From NCBI GenBank assembly GCA_016713645.1, contig JADJOU010000001.1, positions 225,498 through 289,497 on the forward strand: a DNA stretch of 64,000 nt. The letters run 5' to 3'. The notes below the pieces were generated by a model, which was not told the DNA's origin, did not search any database, and saw only the letters and a list, made by a program, of their open reading frames with translations. The position numbers and the translations under genes are program-made. Within the stretch, counting starts at the first letter, position 1. Every line of letters begins with the position of its first letter. The DNA is from Bacteroidota bacterium. Its GTDB lineage: Bacteria > Bacteroidota > Bacteroidia > Chitinophagales > JADJOU01. Of this stretch, positions 28,884 through 38,307 are shown piece after piece.

Positions 28884-31052
28884 TTACAAGAATTCAACTT
28901 CACCAGATTTGAGGTGATGCAATCCGCAGACGAATTTGACTTCTCCTTTCTCATACATTTCACGCAAGACTTCACTCTTTTCAAGAATATATGTACGGCC
29001 ATTGAGCACATTATATTTAGTGACATTTTTGACAAATTCCTTATTCTTGGAACTTCGATTTTCAACCGTCATCGTCTCCATATCAATTGCTGGTTGAATC
29101 CGATTGAGCAAGTGCGGTAAATTGCCGAATTGAACATGGTCGCAAGCGCCTTTTATGGCTCCACACTCCGTATGTCCGAGTATCACAATAACTTTTGCGC
29201 CAAGGACTTTGCAAGCAAATTCCAAACTCGCCAATACATCCTCATTTGCCACATTTCCCGCCAAGCGAACACTGAATATGTCGCCAATACTCATATCGAA
29301 AATAAATTCTGGAGCAGAGCGAGAATCAATGCAACCAAGCACGATAGCGAGCGGATGTTGCGATTCACTCGTCACTTTAATTTGATGCTGAATATCTACT
29401 TCGATAATATTATCTTCTACAAATCGCTTGTTGCCATTTTTGAGAATTTGAATGATATCGTCTGGACTGAGATCCGTCTGAACTTCTTTGGTGGTTGTAT
29501 AAATCGATGTATCATCTTCTAAATTAAATTTCTTTCGGAATCCTTGCAAATCGACTAATATATTTCGTTCAGGCCCCTTGATATGCACAAAATCGTTTAA
29601 TAATTCTAAGACATCATCATCAATTGAATTGGTATTAGAACCGTCGATGATCACTTTGGTATCTGAAGGAATCTCTTCCAATAAATCTGACAATTTAGCT
29701 TTGTGAAAAAAGTTAATTTGCTCATGAAGTTTAATGCGCATCACATTTTCCTTATAATACATCTCCGTTTTAGTCGTAAACGAACTTTTATAACTATTCT
29801 TGATCACGAATAAAAAACTAACGACCAATCCAATTCCCATCCCTATCATCAAATCAGTAAAATAAATGGCAAATACAGTGATGATAAATGGGATAAATTG
29901 GTTCCAGCCCAATTTATACATTCTAACAAATAAATCCTTATTCGCCAATTTAACCCCTGCATAAATCAATACCGCAGCAAGGGCAGAGAGTGGAATTAAA
30001 TTCAGTATATTGGGAAATAATAACACACAAATCAGAATTAAAAAACCATGCATGATCGCACTGAATTTTGACTGAGCACCTGCATGTAGGTTTACAGAGC
30101 TGCGAACAATTACAGATGTTACAGGCAAACCACCACCTAAGCCGCAGAAAATATTACCAATACCTTGAGCAATCAATTCTCTATTAGGCGGGGAAACACG
30201 TCTATGAGGGTCAATTTTATCGACCGCTTCTAAATTCAATAAAGTCTCCAATGAGGCGACAAATGCGATTATTGCGCCCACTGCGATAACTTTTGGATTA
30301 TTCCATTGCGAAAAATTTGGATGACCAATTGCTCCAGCGATTGAATCCAAGGATTTCATATCAGGTATTTCAACCAAATGCGTTGGACTCAATGCCCATG
30401 CAGGGAGGAATAAGTTAAAAATATACTGTACCGCAATTCCCATCAATACTACCACAAAAGAATTTTGTAAGAATGATTTTGAAAATGGGGTTTTATTCCA
30501 TAAAAACATAATCAATAGGCCCAAGACAGAGATGATGATGGCGGCAGGTTCGACGTGATCAAATATAGATAGCAATTCTGATAAGGTATTCTGACCATCC
30601 TTTTGAAAGAATCCAAAATCCCCTTCAACATCTAAATCATCTCCAAACGCATGTGGAATCTGCTTGAGAATAATGATTATTCCTATCGAAGCGAGCAATC
30701 CATTGATAACACTGGATGGGAAAAACTTGGCAATATCTCCCGCCTTGAGAAAACCAATGATAACTTGAAAAATACCCGCAAAAATGGTTGCAAGAAGGAA
30801 TAATTCAAAACTTCCCAAATCCTCAATAGATGCGATGACGATTGCCGTCAATCCAGCTGCTGGTCCAGAGACACTGATCTGCGAACCACTGATTAACCCG
30901 ACGACAATTCCCCCAATAACACCTGATATCAACCCTGCAATAGGGGATACTCCGCAAGCAACAGCTATTCCCAAACACAATGGAACTGCCACTAAAAATA
31001 CAACCAAAGATGCATTCAAATCTTTCGTCCAATGACTCATTTTGCTATTCAT
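28884..31052 (-). CDS. SulP-family anion (bicarbonate) transporter fused to STAS-like and beta-carbonic anhydrase domains
   Basis: 722 residues, intact. Residues 1-420 are a SulP membrane domain ('DLNASLVVFLVAVPLCLGIA' at the N-terminus, 'ISVSGPAAGLTAIV' and 'ASLETLLNLEAVDKIDP'). Residues about 430-510 resemble a STAS domain ('INFFHKAKLSDLLEEI', 'KVIIDGSNTNSIDDDVL'). Residues about 525-722 are a beta-carbonic anhydrase with zinc ligands C574 and D576 in 'CIDSRSAPE', and H627 and C630 in 'GHTECGAIKGA'. The fusion predicts coupled bicarbonate/sulfate movement and CO2-bicarbonate interconversion at the cytoplasmic face. A small membrane protein lies upstream on the same strand and a Kir channel diverges from it. 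Confidence 0.92.
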   Translation of the reverse strand: MNSKMSHWTKDLNASLVVFLVAVPLCLGIAVACGVSPIAGLISGVIGGIVVGLISGSQISVSGPAAGLTAIVIASIEDLGSFELFLLATIFAGIFQVIIGFLKAGDIAKFFPSSVINGLLASIGIIIILKQIPHAFGDDLDVEGDFGFFQKDGQNTLSELLSIFDHVEPAAIIISVLGLLIMFLWNKTPFSKSFLQNSFVVVLMGIAVQYIFNLFLPAWALSPTHLVEIPDMKSLDSIAGAIGHPNFSQWNNPKVIAVGAIIAFVASLETLLNLEAVDKIDPHRRVSPPNRELIAQGIGNIFCGLGGGLPVTSVIVRSSVNLHAGAQSKFSAIMHGFLILICVLLFPNILNLIPLSALAAVLIYAGVKLANKDLFVRMYKLGWNQFIPFIITVFAIYFTDLMIGMGIGLVVSFLFVIKNSYKSSFTTKTEMYYKENVMRIKLHEQINFFHKAKLSDLLEEIPSDTKVIIDGSNTNSIDDDVLELLNDFVHIKGPERNILVDLQGFRKKFNLEDDTSIYTTTKEVQTDLSPDDIIQILKNGNKRFVEDNIIEVDIQHQIKVTSESQHPLAIVLGCIDSRSAPEFIFDMSIGDIFSVRLAGNVANEDVLASLEFACKVLGAKVIVILGHTECGAIKGACDHVQFGNLPHLLNRIQPAIDMETMTVENRSSKNKEFVKNVTKYNVLNGRTYILEKSEVLREMYEKGEVKFVCGLHHLKSGEVEFL

Positions 31053-31134
31053 AAAATATACAATTAAAATAATAAAAAAATATCCTACACGATAGAATTG
31101 CGCAGGTCAGTTTCTCCAATGCATTAAAATTGGA

Positions 31135-31422
31135 TTAAGCAAGCTTCTCTGGAGGTGGGGAATGCAATTCAATGCACAACTGCTCGTTAAATTCTGTATT
31201 TTGAGTATATAGAATTGGTCGCAAAATCAAATATATAGCCGATCGATTTTTTAAATTGACAACTTGATTTAATGTCGATTTGTCGAATTCGCTATCCTCT
31301 TCAATTATTGCATATAGGTTACTTTCCTCAAATACACATGCAGTTATCGCATCCTTGGTCAATAAGATTAAACTTACCAAACCAATTAAAAAGCAAACGA
31401 CAATATGTAGTGATTTCTTCAA
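31135..31422 (-). CDS. Small membrane-anchored protein of unknown function
   Basis: 95 residues. One N-terminal hydrophobic segment ('LHIVVCFLIGLVSLILL') is followed by a short polar domain with two acidic patches ('FEESNLYAIIEEDSEFD') and the ending 'LHSPPPEKLA'. No family recognised. It lies 82 bases upstream of the SulP-carbonic anhydrase gene on the same strand, so a shared transcript is possible. Confidence 0.5.
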   Translation of the reverse strand: MKKSLHIVVCFLIGLVSLILLTKDAITACVFEESNLYAIIEEDSEFDKSTLNQVVNLKNRSAIYLILRPILYTQNTEFNEQLCIELHSPPPEKLA

Positions 31423-31669
31423 CTAAAAACAATAAAGCACAATTATCTAAAAAAATTACCAAATCCTACTCATTTTTAAATTAAAAAAACAAAAATCACG
31501 CAATATTCGATGATAGCAAGATCTATGCGACATTGTTCAATTAGATTTGATATCAAATTTCCATTTTTTATTCCAGTGATTCATGTATTTAAATTAGGTT
31601 TGTCATGCAAATAAACTTTTCAAATCCCAATTCATTATTTGAATGATAAAAGAATAAAAAGGTAAAATC

Positions 31670-32488
31670 ATGGATAATAAAGATATTGGATTTGGTGTGA
31701 AGGCCAACCAAGGCGGACATAGATTGGTCATGCCCGATGGGAAATTCAATGTCCAGCGTTTAAACACAAAATTTGATCTTTTTCATCATTTAATCACTTG
31801 TCCGCTTTCACATTTTTTTCTATATGTTGCTGCATTTTATATTTTATTCAACGCAATATTCGCATTGGCATATAATATAATAGGGATAGAGCATTTAGCG
31901 GGTATCGAACCTGGAGGTTTTCTAACTAATTTTTTAAAGGCCTATTTTTTTAGTGTTCAAACCTTTACAACCGTTGGGTACGGATATGTGCATCCTGTAG
32001 GCATTCTGGCTAATTTATTTGCTTCATTTGAAGCCTTAATCGGCATATTGAGTGTCTCCGTAATTAGTGGTATATTATTTGGAAGATTCTCACAGAGAGG
32101 CGAGACGATACAATTTACAAAATATGCCATCATAACAAAACTCGGAGACATGATGACCTTCCAATTTAGAATAGCCAATCGCTCGCGAACCGAATTGATA
32201 GAAATGGAAGCCAAAGCAGTATTTTCTTCCTTTGAATTAATTCATGGCGTGCGAAAGCGCTCTTATAAGCAGATGAAACTTGAACGTGAAAAATTAATGT
32301 CCGAAGTGGTCATCATGGTCAGTGGATATGATGATACGAGCAAATCCATGATTTACTCTAAGAAATCCTATGCCGCCACTGAATTCCGCTGGAATACCAA
32401 AGTTTCCCCTGCATTTTCACACAACAATCAAGGCGAAACGGTATTTGATTTGCGAGATTTAGATACTTATATCGAGGAAGAAAATTAG
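31670..32488 (+). CDS. Inward-rectifier potassium channel (KirBac-like) with a short cytoplasmic domain
   Basis: 272 residues. Two membrane helices (about 48-70 and 117-140) bracket the selectivity filter TTVGYG at residues 100-105. The N-terminal slide helix region has 'RLNTKFDLFHHLITCPLSHF'. The C-terminal half is the IRK cytoplasmic beta domain ('FQFRIANRSRTELIEMEAKA', 'VIMVSGYDDTSKSM'). The family strand with Trp-Thr-x-x-His, normally found between 'KLEREKL' and 'VIMVSGYDD', is missing, about 30 residues short. The reading frame is open throughout. It conducts potassium across the inner membrane. Confidence 0.85.
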   Translation: MDNKDIGFGVKANQGGHRLVMPDGKFNVQRLNTKFDLFHHLITCPLSHFFLYVAAFYILFNAIFALAYNIIGIEHLAGIEPGGFLTNFLKAYFFSVQTFTTVGYGYVHPVGILANLFASFEALIGILSVSVISGILFGRFSQRGETIQFTKYAIITKLGDMMTFQFRIANRSRTELIEMEAKAVFSSFELIHGVRKRSYKQMKLEREKLMSEVVIMVSGYDDTSKSMIYSKKSYAATEFRWNTKVSPAFSHNNQGETVFDLRDLDTYIEEEN

Positions 32489-32492
32489 GGAA

Positions 32493-33839
32493 TTAATCTA
32501 GTTTAATAAACTTGCTCGAATAGACTTTATTATTAGCTGAGATAATTTTTATAGTATAAAAGCTAATAGGAAGGGCCTCGACATTGAGTTTTTCATCAAT
32601 AAATCTGTGATTGACTTCTCTGCTCATCACTTTCTCCCCTAATTGATTGAATATCGCTATTTCACATTTCACTTGCTCCATCAAGTCAAATTCTACATGC
32701 AATTCTGATGAAACTGGATTTGGATAGAGATTCATGGTCGGATTAAGCAAAGCATTCTCAACACTCAAGCCATAAGAGTATAACAATTTGCGCTTTGTTT
32801 TCATGACACCTCGCATCAAGTCCACTTGCCCCTTGCTAAACATATTGGTGCACAATTCACTGGTATAATCCATATAATTCTCACTCATATCAGGCAATTG
32901 AGGATTAGTCGCTTCTGTACAAGTATTCAATGAATCACAAGTTTGTTGTTGCTTGTTTTTTGCATCAGGAGTATCGTCTATGCCGTCTGAATCCGCGCAA
33001 TCATCAATGCCATCACCCCAGATATGTCTCAACCCCAAATAATGCCCTGCCTCATGCACTGCCGTTCTTCCGCCCTTTAGCGATGCAGGCATTAAATTAG
33101 GATTATTATCCCCGACCACTTTATAATGTAAAACCATCCCATCTAGCTCTGGACTCTCCGCAGAAGAGTTTGGTGCCCAATTGGGCATATTTGCGGGAGG
33201 AAAGGCAAATCCCAAGATTTGATCATCTTTATCTTCTTCTTGCCCCATTCCATTGGTTATTTTATTTTTCGTGCGACACACCCAAATATTCAAGTATTTA
33301 CTATTATTCCATGCATTGCTCCCACCCTTGCTCGTATATTTCATACTATCGGAATAAAAGCCTCCTGGCAAATTGACGACAAAGCCCTTCTTATCTGTTT
33401 GAATGCGCAAGACTCCAGAAGTGGAATCCCCTTTTGGATCTACAGTTGCTAATTTGAACTGAATCCCTGCTGCACTTGCTCTCGATCTAAATGCAAACTT
33501 TGTTTTAGTTGTATCTGCATTTCTTCTTCCAAAATCCCGATTTAATATCTCAATTTGTCTCTTCAAAATAGAGTCATGCAAATTTTCTTTGGCAACATTC
33601 CAAAGTACATGAAATACAACATTAATGGTATATATAGAATCATCTGTAAACCCATCTGATTTGCGGCTTTCCAAAGCATGAAACTTTGCCTCATTAAAAG
33701 CATCATCTACTGCTCGCTTATACCAAGAATACTTCTTTTCATTTGCATCCTGAATCTCTCTCGTATAACAGGGAATAATTTGCTGTGATTGGGTTTCAAT
33801 AAATAAAAAAAGAGAGAAAACAAGGGTAAAAAATTTCAT
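32493..33839 (-). CDS. Secreted M43-type zinc metalloprotease (cytophagalysin-like) with T9SS sorting domain
   Basis: 448 residues, intact. MKFFTLVFSLFLFIETQSQQ is the signal peptide. The catalytic motif is 'HEAGHYLGLRHIWGDG' (HExxHxxGxxH), preceded by 'GGRTAVHEAGH', and 'NYMDYTSELCTNMFSKGQ' supplies the Met-turn typical of M43 pappalysin-like proteases. The last 85 residues ('NLYPNPVSSELHVEF' onward) form a type A T9SS sorting domain, so it is exported across the outer membrane. Likely role is extracellular protein digestion. It ends 5 bases after the convergent Kir gene. Confidence 0.92.
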   Translation of the reverse strand: MKFFTLVFSLFLFIETQSQQIIPCYTREIQDANEKKYSWYKRAVDDAFNEAKFHALESRKSDGFTDDSIYTINVVFHVLWNVAKENLHDSILKRQIEILNRDFGRRNADTTKTKFAFRSRASAAGIQFKLATVDPKGDSTSGVLRIQTDKKGFVVNLPGGFYSDSMKYTSKGGSNAWNNSKYLNIWVCRTKNKITNGMGQEEDKDDQILGFAFPPANMPNWAPNSSAESPELDGMVLHYKVVGDNNPNLMPASLKGGRTAVHEAGHYLGLRHIWGDGIDDCADSDGIDDTPDAKNKQQQTCDSLNTCTEATNPQLPDMSENYMDYTSELCTNMFSKGQVDLMRGVMKTKRKLLYSYGLSVENALLNPTMNLYPNPVSSELHVEFDLMEQVKCEIAIFNQLGEKVMSREVNHRFIDEKLNVEALPISFYTIKIISANNKVYSSKFIKLD

Positions 33840-33946
33840 GAAAGAGGTTTAGAAAGACAAATTTAAACAAGATTTCTAAAATAAATTATTATAATTGGAA
33901 GAAAGCTTTAACTTTGGATATTACAAAAGAACAATCTATTTTGCCT

Positions 33947-36900
33947 ATGAAACGATTTTTTACACTTTTATTTGTTGCTATTTCTACGCTCATGCTTTTT
34001 TTAGCAAGTTCGAGTTCTGCGCCAACAGGAAATACAGGAGCACCAGGAAATTCCACCTGCGGCAATTGCCATGGCGGTGGCAGTGGAACAACGAATACAA
34101 CGATTTCTTTTTCAGGTACAACGAATACCTATAAATCTGATTCAACTTATACCGTTACGGTTGATGTTTCGAATGCCAATTATGTTTCGCGTACGAATAA
34201 GTTTGGTTTCTCCTTATTAGCATTGAATAGCAGCAATAGTTCTGTGGGAACAATTACCGCTGGAACAGGCTCTAGCACGAATGTTTCAGGAGGACTCACT
34301 TATCTTGGACATGTAACTGCATCCAATACAAAAATATGGACTTTTACTTGGAAGGCCCCATCCACCGCGTATACAGGAGCTATTACTTTTTATATATGTG
34401 GAAATGCAACTGATGGAACAGGCGGTACCGGTGGCGACCAACCCGGAACTTATAACATCACTTTGACGAATGCCAATCCTACTATTCAAGATATCCATGT
34501 AAAACAAGCAGGCGCGAATTATGTCAATACATCTACATTTAATTATGGCACCATTACCAATAATACCAATTTGGATAAAGTTTTTGCCATTCAAAATGTA
34601 GGCGCTAATGCAGCTACACTGAGCGTTTCTTCTGTCAGTTTATCTGGACCAAATGCCGCTGAATTCTCTATTCAAACTACTCCCACTGTTTTTAACGTGA
34701 ATGGCGGTGATAGCAATAATGTAACAGTTAGATTTACGCCAACTTCGGCTGGAGCCAAGTCAGCGACATTGACTATCACATCAAATGACCCAGACGAAAA
34801 CCCCTATACGATTACACTCAACGGAACTGGCCAATTGCCTCCACCTAAAATTTCCATTACCCAAGCGGGCATTAATTATAATACTGGTGGCACTTTTAAT
34901 TATGGAAATAAAAAGTCAATTCCAATAACGATACGGTTTTTATCTTGAAAAATATTGGAGGACAACCCCTCTCTTATACAGGCACTCCTGTAGTAGGTGG
35001 AACGAACGCAGCCAATTTCTCTATCTTCTCAATCAACCCAATCGTCACTTCTATTGCCGCTGGGGATAGTGTAGCCGTGACAATTAGATTTACGCCTTCT
35101 TCCACTGGATTGCGAACTGCAAATATTTCTATCCCAACCAATGATCCATTGACCAATAATTATGTGCTCAATTTAAATGGGACTGGAACCGCTCCTGATA
35201 TCGACGTCAAACAAAACGGAACAGGCATCGCCAATGCTGGAAACTTTAGTTTTGGAAGCATCAATACAAGTAGTTTTTCTGATAAAATTTTTGACATCAA
35301 GAATACAGGAAACGATACCTTGTTTTTAACCAATAGCTCTTTTAGCGGAACCAATGCCGCTGATTTTAGTTTTCAGTCGAGCACAACCGCAACGATTGCA
35401 CCTAATGCCACCTATAACCTCACGATAAGATGCACACCAGGTGCCAGCGGAAGTAGAACAGCAAAATGCACCTTAACATCCAATGACCCCGATGAAAATC
35501 CATTTGAGATCAACCTCAGTGCGACAGGTTCAACAGCGATTATAGGCGTGAAACAAAGTACCACAACCATAGCCAATGCCGGCAATTTCAGTTTCGGAAC
35601 GAGCATCATCAATACAGGAAATTCAAAGACATTTACCATCGAAAACACAGGTTCCGATACCTTGAAATTCACTGGCAGTTCAATCACTGGAACCAATAGT
35701 GCAGATTTCACCACTGCAACAAATTTCAATACACTCACTGTTGCTCCGAGTTCAAATGCTAATTTTTCAATCACCTTCACCCCTACTTCAATAGGGAATA
35801 AGACAGCCTCTATTTCACTTTCCAATAATGATGTGGGCAATAACCCATTTGTCATCAACCTATCTGGAAATGGAGATAGCGCATCGGATATCCATGTTCA
35901 ACAAAGTGGCTCTGATTATTTAAATAACAGCATTTTCAATTATGGCAATAAATTAAATGGCGCAAACCACGATGTCATTTTCTCTGTTCAAAATGTCCAA
36001 GGCGTGCCTCTTGTTGTTTCTTCCGTTACACTGACTGGCACCAATGCATCTGAATTCCAAATCATGCCACCAGTTCCTACGACAGTTGCAAAAGGCAGTC
36101 CGAGCAATTGCACCGTTAGATTCAAACCGCTCACATTGGGCTCAAAAACAGCAAACTTAGTCATCACTTCCAGCGACCCTGATGAAAGTCCATATACAAT
36201 TGTATTAAATGGAAATTCTGTTACCCCTGAAATTAATATTAAACAAGGCTTGACCAATATCAATGCAGGTGGATCGTATAATTATTCAAATACACCCATT
36301 AATTTTGACAATGACATCGTTTTCACCATTGAAAATACAGGAACTGATGCACTATCTGGAATTCTTGGAACCATCATCGGAGCCAATGCAAGTGATTTCG
36401 TCATCATCAATCCACCTGCTATTTCTATCAATGCCTCTGCTACAACAACCATCACCGTTAGATTCAGACCAACAGTTGCAGGAGCAAGAACAGCCACACT
36501 CAATTTATCATCGAACGATGCAGACGAAAATCCATACCTTATCACCTTGAATGGAACGGGAATTAATTTACCTGCACCTAATATAGACTTAAGTCAAGCA
36601 GCTGTTCAAATTACCAATAATGCTTCTTATGCATTCGGAGCTGTAGCTACAGGTGGAAATATTCCAGTGACATTCACAATCACCAATAGTGGCGATGACA
36701 CCTTGCGCAATATTCTTGCGAAATTATCTGGCACCAATGTTTCAGAATTTAAATTCACTTCGCAACCTGCATTCAAATTAGATCCAGGGGCTACAACTGA
36801 TTTCATCATTACCTTCTCGCCTCTTTCTGCTTCTAGTCGCTCTGCTATATTGAAAATTAGCTCTAATGACTTGGACGAAAATCCATTTACTGTAAATTTA

Positions 36901-37513
36901 ACAGGCAGTGGAAATGGACCAGAGATTGATGTCACCAGCAATAATATTCCGAATCCAAACAATAGCACTCAACCATTCCCACTCACAAAGACTTGGGCGA
37001 GCAGTCCAATAACATTTGTAATCGCCAATAAGGGAAATGCGATCCTAAACAATATTACCGTTGCCATTTTGGGAAAGATACCATTGACTTTTTAGTTGAT
37101 GCAATCACATCCAATCAAATTGCTCCTGGAAGCACCATGGATGTAAGGTTACATTCAGACCAAAAAACGTTGGCAATAACAAACAAGCAGAATTTGTCAT
37201 CTTCTCAGATGATGCTGATGAATCTGTCTATAAAGTTAATCTTTTAGGTAATGCCATCTTATCAGTAACCAATAATCGTTTGCCAGAATTGATTTCATTG
37301 ATTCGCAACGAAAATGCGATTGAATTGAAAAATAATAGCGGCAATTCTTTCAATGTTAAATTCTATCAGATAGATGGAACCATGAGATTTGAAAATCTAC
37401 TTTCAGAATCATTGAATATAAACACCGCCAACTACTCCAAAGGCATATATATCCTTGAATTAAATGACGAGATGAATCGCGAGCGCTATATTCAGAAGAT
37501 AGTGATTGAATAA
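33947..37513 (+). CDS. Giant choice-of-anchor V/D repeat surface protein with T9SS tail (three or more frameshifts)
   Basis: About 1,190 residues. Signal peptide MKRFFTLLFVAISTLMLFLA. Residues about 25-150 look like a choice-of-anchor V domain ('TGAPGNSTCGNCHGGGSG'), including a CxxCH that in this domain is usually structural or metal binding. Then about eight choice-of-anchor D repeats of about 105-115 residues follow ('DIxVKQxG', 'FNYGxI', 'FTIxNTGxxxL', 'SNDPDENPYTITLNGTG'). The C-terminus ('NENAIELKNNSGNSFNVKFY' to 'YIQKIVIE') is a short T9SS sorting domain. Frame changes lie near 34920, 37090 and 37150. Role in the cell surface or matrix is inferred from architecture. Confidence 0.8.
34490..37060 (+). 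repeat. About eight tandem choice-of-anchor D repeats of roughly 330 bp
   Basis: Each unit ends with wording like 'SNDxDENPYxITLNGTG' and restarts with 'DIxVKQxG'. The DNA phrase coding for 'SNDPDENP' recurs every 320-340 bases. Such beta-sandwich strings form long surface stalks. Confidence 0.78.
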
Positions 37514-37571
37514 AAATCTATCTAAATTTATTTTGCAACTAATATCTTTAAAAAAAATAAAAAAATCACAA

Positions 37572-38197
37572 ATGAAAAAAGTTCTCATTCTTTTAATCAT
37601 AATTATTACTATTAATCATGTTTACGCACAAAAACAAGTATTTGAAGCCGAATCTCAAAGAAATAATTTCGAAACATAAGACTATCGCTATTCTTCCTTT
37701 TAAAGTTTCATTAACTTGTAAAAACTGCCAAAAATTTCAGTGAAGAAGGAAAAAAATCTGATGAAGAGAGCATGTCATATAGTTTTCAACAAGGCTTGAT
37801 GACTTTTCTTTTAAAAACTTCAAAAGACTATTTTGTTAGTTTTCAAGATGTAGAGAGAACAAATATTCTTTTAAAAAAAGCCAATGTATACGACAATTTA
37901 GATGAAATTTTAGCAGATTCATTATGTAAAATTCTAAATGTTGATGCTGTTATCAAATCACATTATACCTATGAGAAAACAAAGAGTGAAGGCGCTGCTA
38001 TGGTCAACACAGTATTATGGGGGTCATCTGGAAGGACGGGAACTGGCTCAATTGTCCTACAAATAAATAATGGATTAGATGGAAAGATGATTTGGCGCTA
38101 TTACAATATAATGTTTGAACAATCTAATTTTAATGCAAATAATATGATGGAAAGAATGATGAAGAAAATCTCTCGAAATTTCCCTTATACTAAGTAA
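37572..38197 (+). CDS. Secreted protein of unknown function, CsgG/LpoB-like N-terminus (two frameshifts)
   Basis: About 208 residues. The ATG at 37572 gives MKKVLILLIIIITINHVYAQ, a signal peptide. After an indel near 37645 the frame reads 'LKEIISKHKTIAILPFKVSL'; 'TIAILPF' is the strand that opens CsgG, LpoB and similar periplasmic folds. After a second indel near 37738 it continues 'NFSEEGKKSDEESMSYSFQQ' to 'ISRNFPYTK'. The pattern 'ADSLCKILNVDAVI' also fits that fold. Function unknown. It is followed by a shared terminator. Confidence 0.5.
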
Positions 38198-38252
38198 TTC
38201 GTCAAATTCTATTTGCAACAAATTGGATAAAATTTTAGCAAATTGAATTAAT

Positions 38253-38287
38253 AAAAAACGCCCATCATTCCGATGGGCGTTTTTTTA
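38253..38287. terminator. Bidirectional rho-independent terminator
   Basis: AAAAAACGCCCATC and GATGGGCGTTTTTTT make a near-perfect stem with flanking A and T runs. It serves the convergent pair of the secreted protein (+) and pruA (-). Confidence 0.9.
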
Positions 38288-38307
38288 TTTCTTATTTGTT
38301 CTAATTT

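Noticed and set aside
34020..34090. c-type heme protein at the N-terminus of the giant anchor protein
   Set aside because: The CGNCH motif matches the standard choice-of-anchor V region; heme is not supported by sequence alone.
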